Positions 62,485 to 64,000 of a stretch of DNA of 64,000 bases are shown piece by piece. The stretch's first letter is position 1; the number at the start of each line of letters is the position of its first letter. Below the pieces are notes generated by a model. The model was not told the DNA's origin. It saw only the letters and a list, made by a program, of their open reading frames with translations, and searched no databases. Source of the DNA: an uncultured Cryomorphaceae bacterium (GTDB taxonomy: Bacteria; Bacteroidota; Bacteroidia; Flavobacteriales; Schleiferiaceae); the NCBI GenBank assembly GCA_913031435.1, contig CAJWFD010000007.1:1-64000 (forward strand), written 5' to 3'. The translations under genes were made by a program, and so were the position numbers.

Positions 62485-63501
62485 ATGTTGAAAACAGAAT
62501 TTAAAATAGGTCTCTCCTTAGTTCTTGGAATTTTTCTATTGTATTGGGGTATTAGTTATCTCAAGGGCGCAGATGTTTTCTCCGCCGAAAGAAAATACTA
62601 TGTTATTTATGAGAATACTGAAGGTCTCACCACTACTAGACCTGTTACGATTAACGGATTTCAAATTGGTCAGGTAAGTTCTATAGATTTCGTTCCTGAT
62701 GGAAGTGGGAGTTTGATCGTAGGCCTTCAAATCTCTCATGACTTCCCAATAACCAAAGGAGCCGTTGCTAAAATATATTCCTCCAGTATTATGGGTGAAA
62801 AAAGTATATCACTACATACAAAACCAGGAGAACCTCTATCATTATCAGGAGATACACTAAGTGGATCCACGGAAAGAGACTTGACTGAAGAGGTAAATAT
62901 GCAATTGGCTCCAATCAAAGCAAGAACGGAACAGTTACTTGGAACTTTGGATACGGTCATTGGTCTAGCATCGGGGTTCTTGGACGAACGTACCTCCGAA
63001 AACTTTAAATCAACTTTTGAGAGTATCAATAACACATTCAAAAGTGTCGAAGAAAGTGCCGCCGAAATGAGTGCTTACCTCTCCGCTAATAAAGAAAATT
63101 TCGATGCCATTAGCGAAAACTTCAGATCGATCAGTGATGATTTAGCTGCTAATGGAGATGACATCAGTGCTACGATATCGAACATCCAAGCCATTTCAGA
63201 TTCGCTTGCAGGTGCAAAGCTATCAGAGACTATTAACAACTTAGAAAGTATTACCTCCAGGTTCGACGGATTATTAGCTGAGTTGCAGACAGGTGATGGC
63301 TCAGCAGCGAAATTAATTTCAGACAAAGAGGTTTATAATAATTTAATTCAAGCGACAGAGAACCTCAATAGGTTACTGCTAGATGTTAAATATAATCCTA
63401 ACAAATACCTCCATGTTAGCGTATTTGGAAGTAGGACTCGATATACAGAAGCTGAAATACAGGCGATCGAAAGAGAGATGGATGAAATAAAAAACCAATA
63501 A
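62485..63501 (+). CDS. MlaD/MCE family lipid-transport protein
   Basis: A 338-residue protein with one N-terminal membrane anchor (SLVLGIFLLYWGISYL) and an MCE domain (YYVIYENTEGLTTTRPVTING, GQVSSIDFV, ISHDFPITKGAVAKIYSSS). The remainder is a long helical region with repeated SISDDLAANGDDIS-like units, as in MCE proteins that form channels. MCE proteins carry phospholipids between membranes with an MlaE/F transporter, which is not in this window. Confidence 0.93.
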   Translation: MLKTEFKIGLSLVLGIFLLYWGISYLKGADVFSAERKYYVIYENTEGLTTTRPVTINGFQIGQVSSIDFVPDGSGSLIVGLQISHDFPITKGAVAKIYSSSIMGEKSISLHTKPGEPLSLSGDTLSGSTERDLTEEVNMQLAPIKARTEQLLGTLDTVIGLASGFLDERTSENFKSTFESINNTFKSVEESAAEMSAYLSANKENFDAISENFRSISDDLAANGDDISATISNIQAISDSLAGAKLSETINNLESITSRFDGLLAELQTGDGSAAKLISDKEVYNNLIQATENLNRLLLDVKYNPNKYLHVSVFGSRTRYTEAEIQAIEREMDEIKNQ

Positions 63502-63505
63502 CTAA

Positions 63506-64000
63506 ATGAATTACATCTCGAATTTTATATTCGCGATAGCCTTGGCAATCGCCGTTTGGTTTTTTACCAAAAATGTTGTGCAGATTCGTAAAAATATCAA
63601 TCTAGGCCGTGACTTAAATCGTACTGATCGCAAAAAAGATAGGCTACGGAACATGCTAAGAGTCGCTTTTGGCCAAAGTAAAATGCAAGCTCGTCCTGTT
63701 GCAGGAATTCTTCATTTTATCGTTTATGTCAGTTTCTTAATCATTAATATAGAAGTTCTTGAGATTGTTATTGATGGTTTGTTTGGAACCCACCGGTTTT
63801 TCGCTCAATTCATGGGTAATGCGTATGGTGGGATTATATCCTTTTTCGAGATTTTAGCGGTCCTCACCATCATCACAGTGGTTATTTTTTGGTGGAGACG
63901 CAATGTTAAAAAGATTGATAGGTTTCATAAACCTGAAATGCAAGGATGGCCATTCAAGGATGCCAATACCATTCTTTACATAGAAGTGATTTTAATGACT
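63506..64000 (+). CDS. (Fe-S)-binding oxidoreductase, membrane part (partial)
   Basis: The first 165 codons of a gene running off the right edge. The visible part has membrane segments (FAIALAIAVWFFT, GILHFIVYVSFLIINIEVLEIVI, FFEILAVLTIITVVIFWW) and the LGRDLNRTDRKKDRLRNM and AFGQSKMQARPVAG stretches typical of Bacteroidota GlpC/HdrD-like (Fe-S)-binding proteins. The cysteine motifs lie beyond the window. Four bp separate it from the MCE gene. Confidence 0.8.
   Translation, partial: MNYISNFIFAIALAIAVWFFTKNVVQIRKNINLGRDLNRTDRKKDRLRNMLRVAFGQSKMQARPVAGILHFIVYVSFLIINIEVLEIVIDGLFGTHRFFAQFMGNAYGGIISFFEILAVLTIITVVIFWWRRNVKKIDRFHKPEMQGWPFKDANTILYIEVILMT

Noticed and set aside
1-64000. CRISPR arrays, insertion sequences, prophage or integron features
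   Set aside because: No regularly spaced repeats, transposase, integrase or phage genes were seen; the window is core genome in character.

Overview
This 64 kb window comes from a marine-type member of the Bacteroidota, most likely order Flavobacteriales. The evidence is a type B gliding-motility/T9SS sorting domain, DUF4294, DUF4199, DUF4159 and DUF349 proteins, a complete-looking menaquinone gene cluster, the bacillithiol enzyme BshC, TAnnTTTG-type promoter -7 boxes, and almost no Shine-Dalgarno sequences. Carotenoid genes and two photolyase-family proteins point to a sunlit habitat. Genes are densely packed: neighbours on one strand often share ATGA or TAATG, and six convergent pairs overlap at their 3' ends. 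I found no insertion sequence, prophage, CRISPR array, tRNA or rRNA. The one clear RNA gene is the small SRP RNA.

Layout. 1-1.1 kb: carotenoid genes (crtZ and a lycopene cyclase cut by the window edge). 1.1-8.8 kb: an exported peroxiredoxin, a VWA/MoxR-type ATPase pair, then bshC-guaA-LysM protein on the minus strand. 8.8-13.7 kb: an unknown lipoprotein, a candidate small RNA with two GAAA-capped hairpins, and an operon of an Fe-S photolyase, a DASH cryptochrome and a PLP decarboxylase. 13.7-15.9 kb: hisS and a membrane J-domain protein. 16.1-19.4 kb: a Kdo operon, kdsB-kdsA-[transaldolase fused to CBS domains]-kdsC. 19.4-24.7 kb: DUF4294, biotin carboxylase, then DUF4159/AI-2E transporter/methyltransferase. 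24.8-28 kb: a large T9SS cargo protein. 28-30.6 kb: cysteine desulfurase and glmM. 30.8-38.4 kb: a tight operon of a TPR protein, a DUF368 lipid-carrier transporter, aroE, DUF349, uvrB and a DUF3784 protein. 38.4-41 kb: two GT2 glycosyltransferases and DUF4199. 41-42.5 kb: SRP RNA, a canonical transaldolase, a Sua5/YciO protein. 42.5-51.9 kb: menaquinone genes (menE, then menC-A-B-D-F-thioesterase) split by a TonB-dependent receptor. 52-55.2 kb: thrS-infC-rpmI-rplT. 55.2-58.6 kb: an orphan ABC ATPase, lpd, ridA, pabA/trpG. 58.6-64 kb: lptD, an amidase, an MCE protein and the start of an (Fe-S)-binding oxidoreductase.

Most striking point: in the Kdo operon, the place expected for the arabinose-5-phosphate isomerase KdsD (SIS domain plus two CBS domains) is held by a protein with KdsD-like CBS domains, including the typical GIFTDGDLRR motif, but a transaldolase/fructose-6-phosphate-aldolase fold in place of the SIS isomerase. 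It keeps the Schiff-base lysine but has changes at other active-site positions. A separate, ordinary transaldolase lies at 41.2 kb, so the fusion is unlikely to be the housekeeping enzyme. I infer a different way to make, or to control, arabinose 5-phosphate for Kdo synthesis. This needs a genome-wide check for a true KdsD and a biochemical test.
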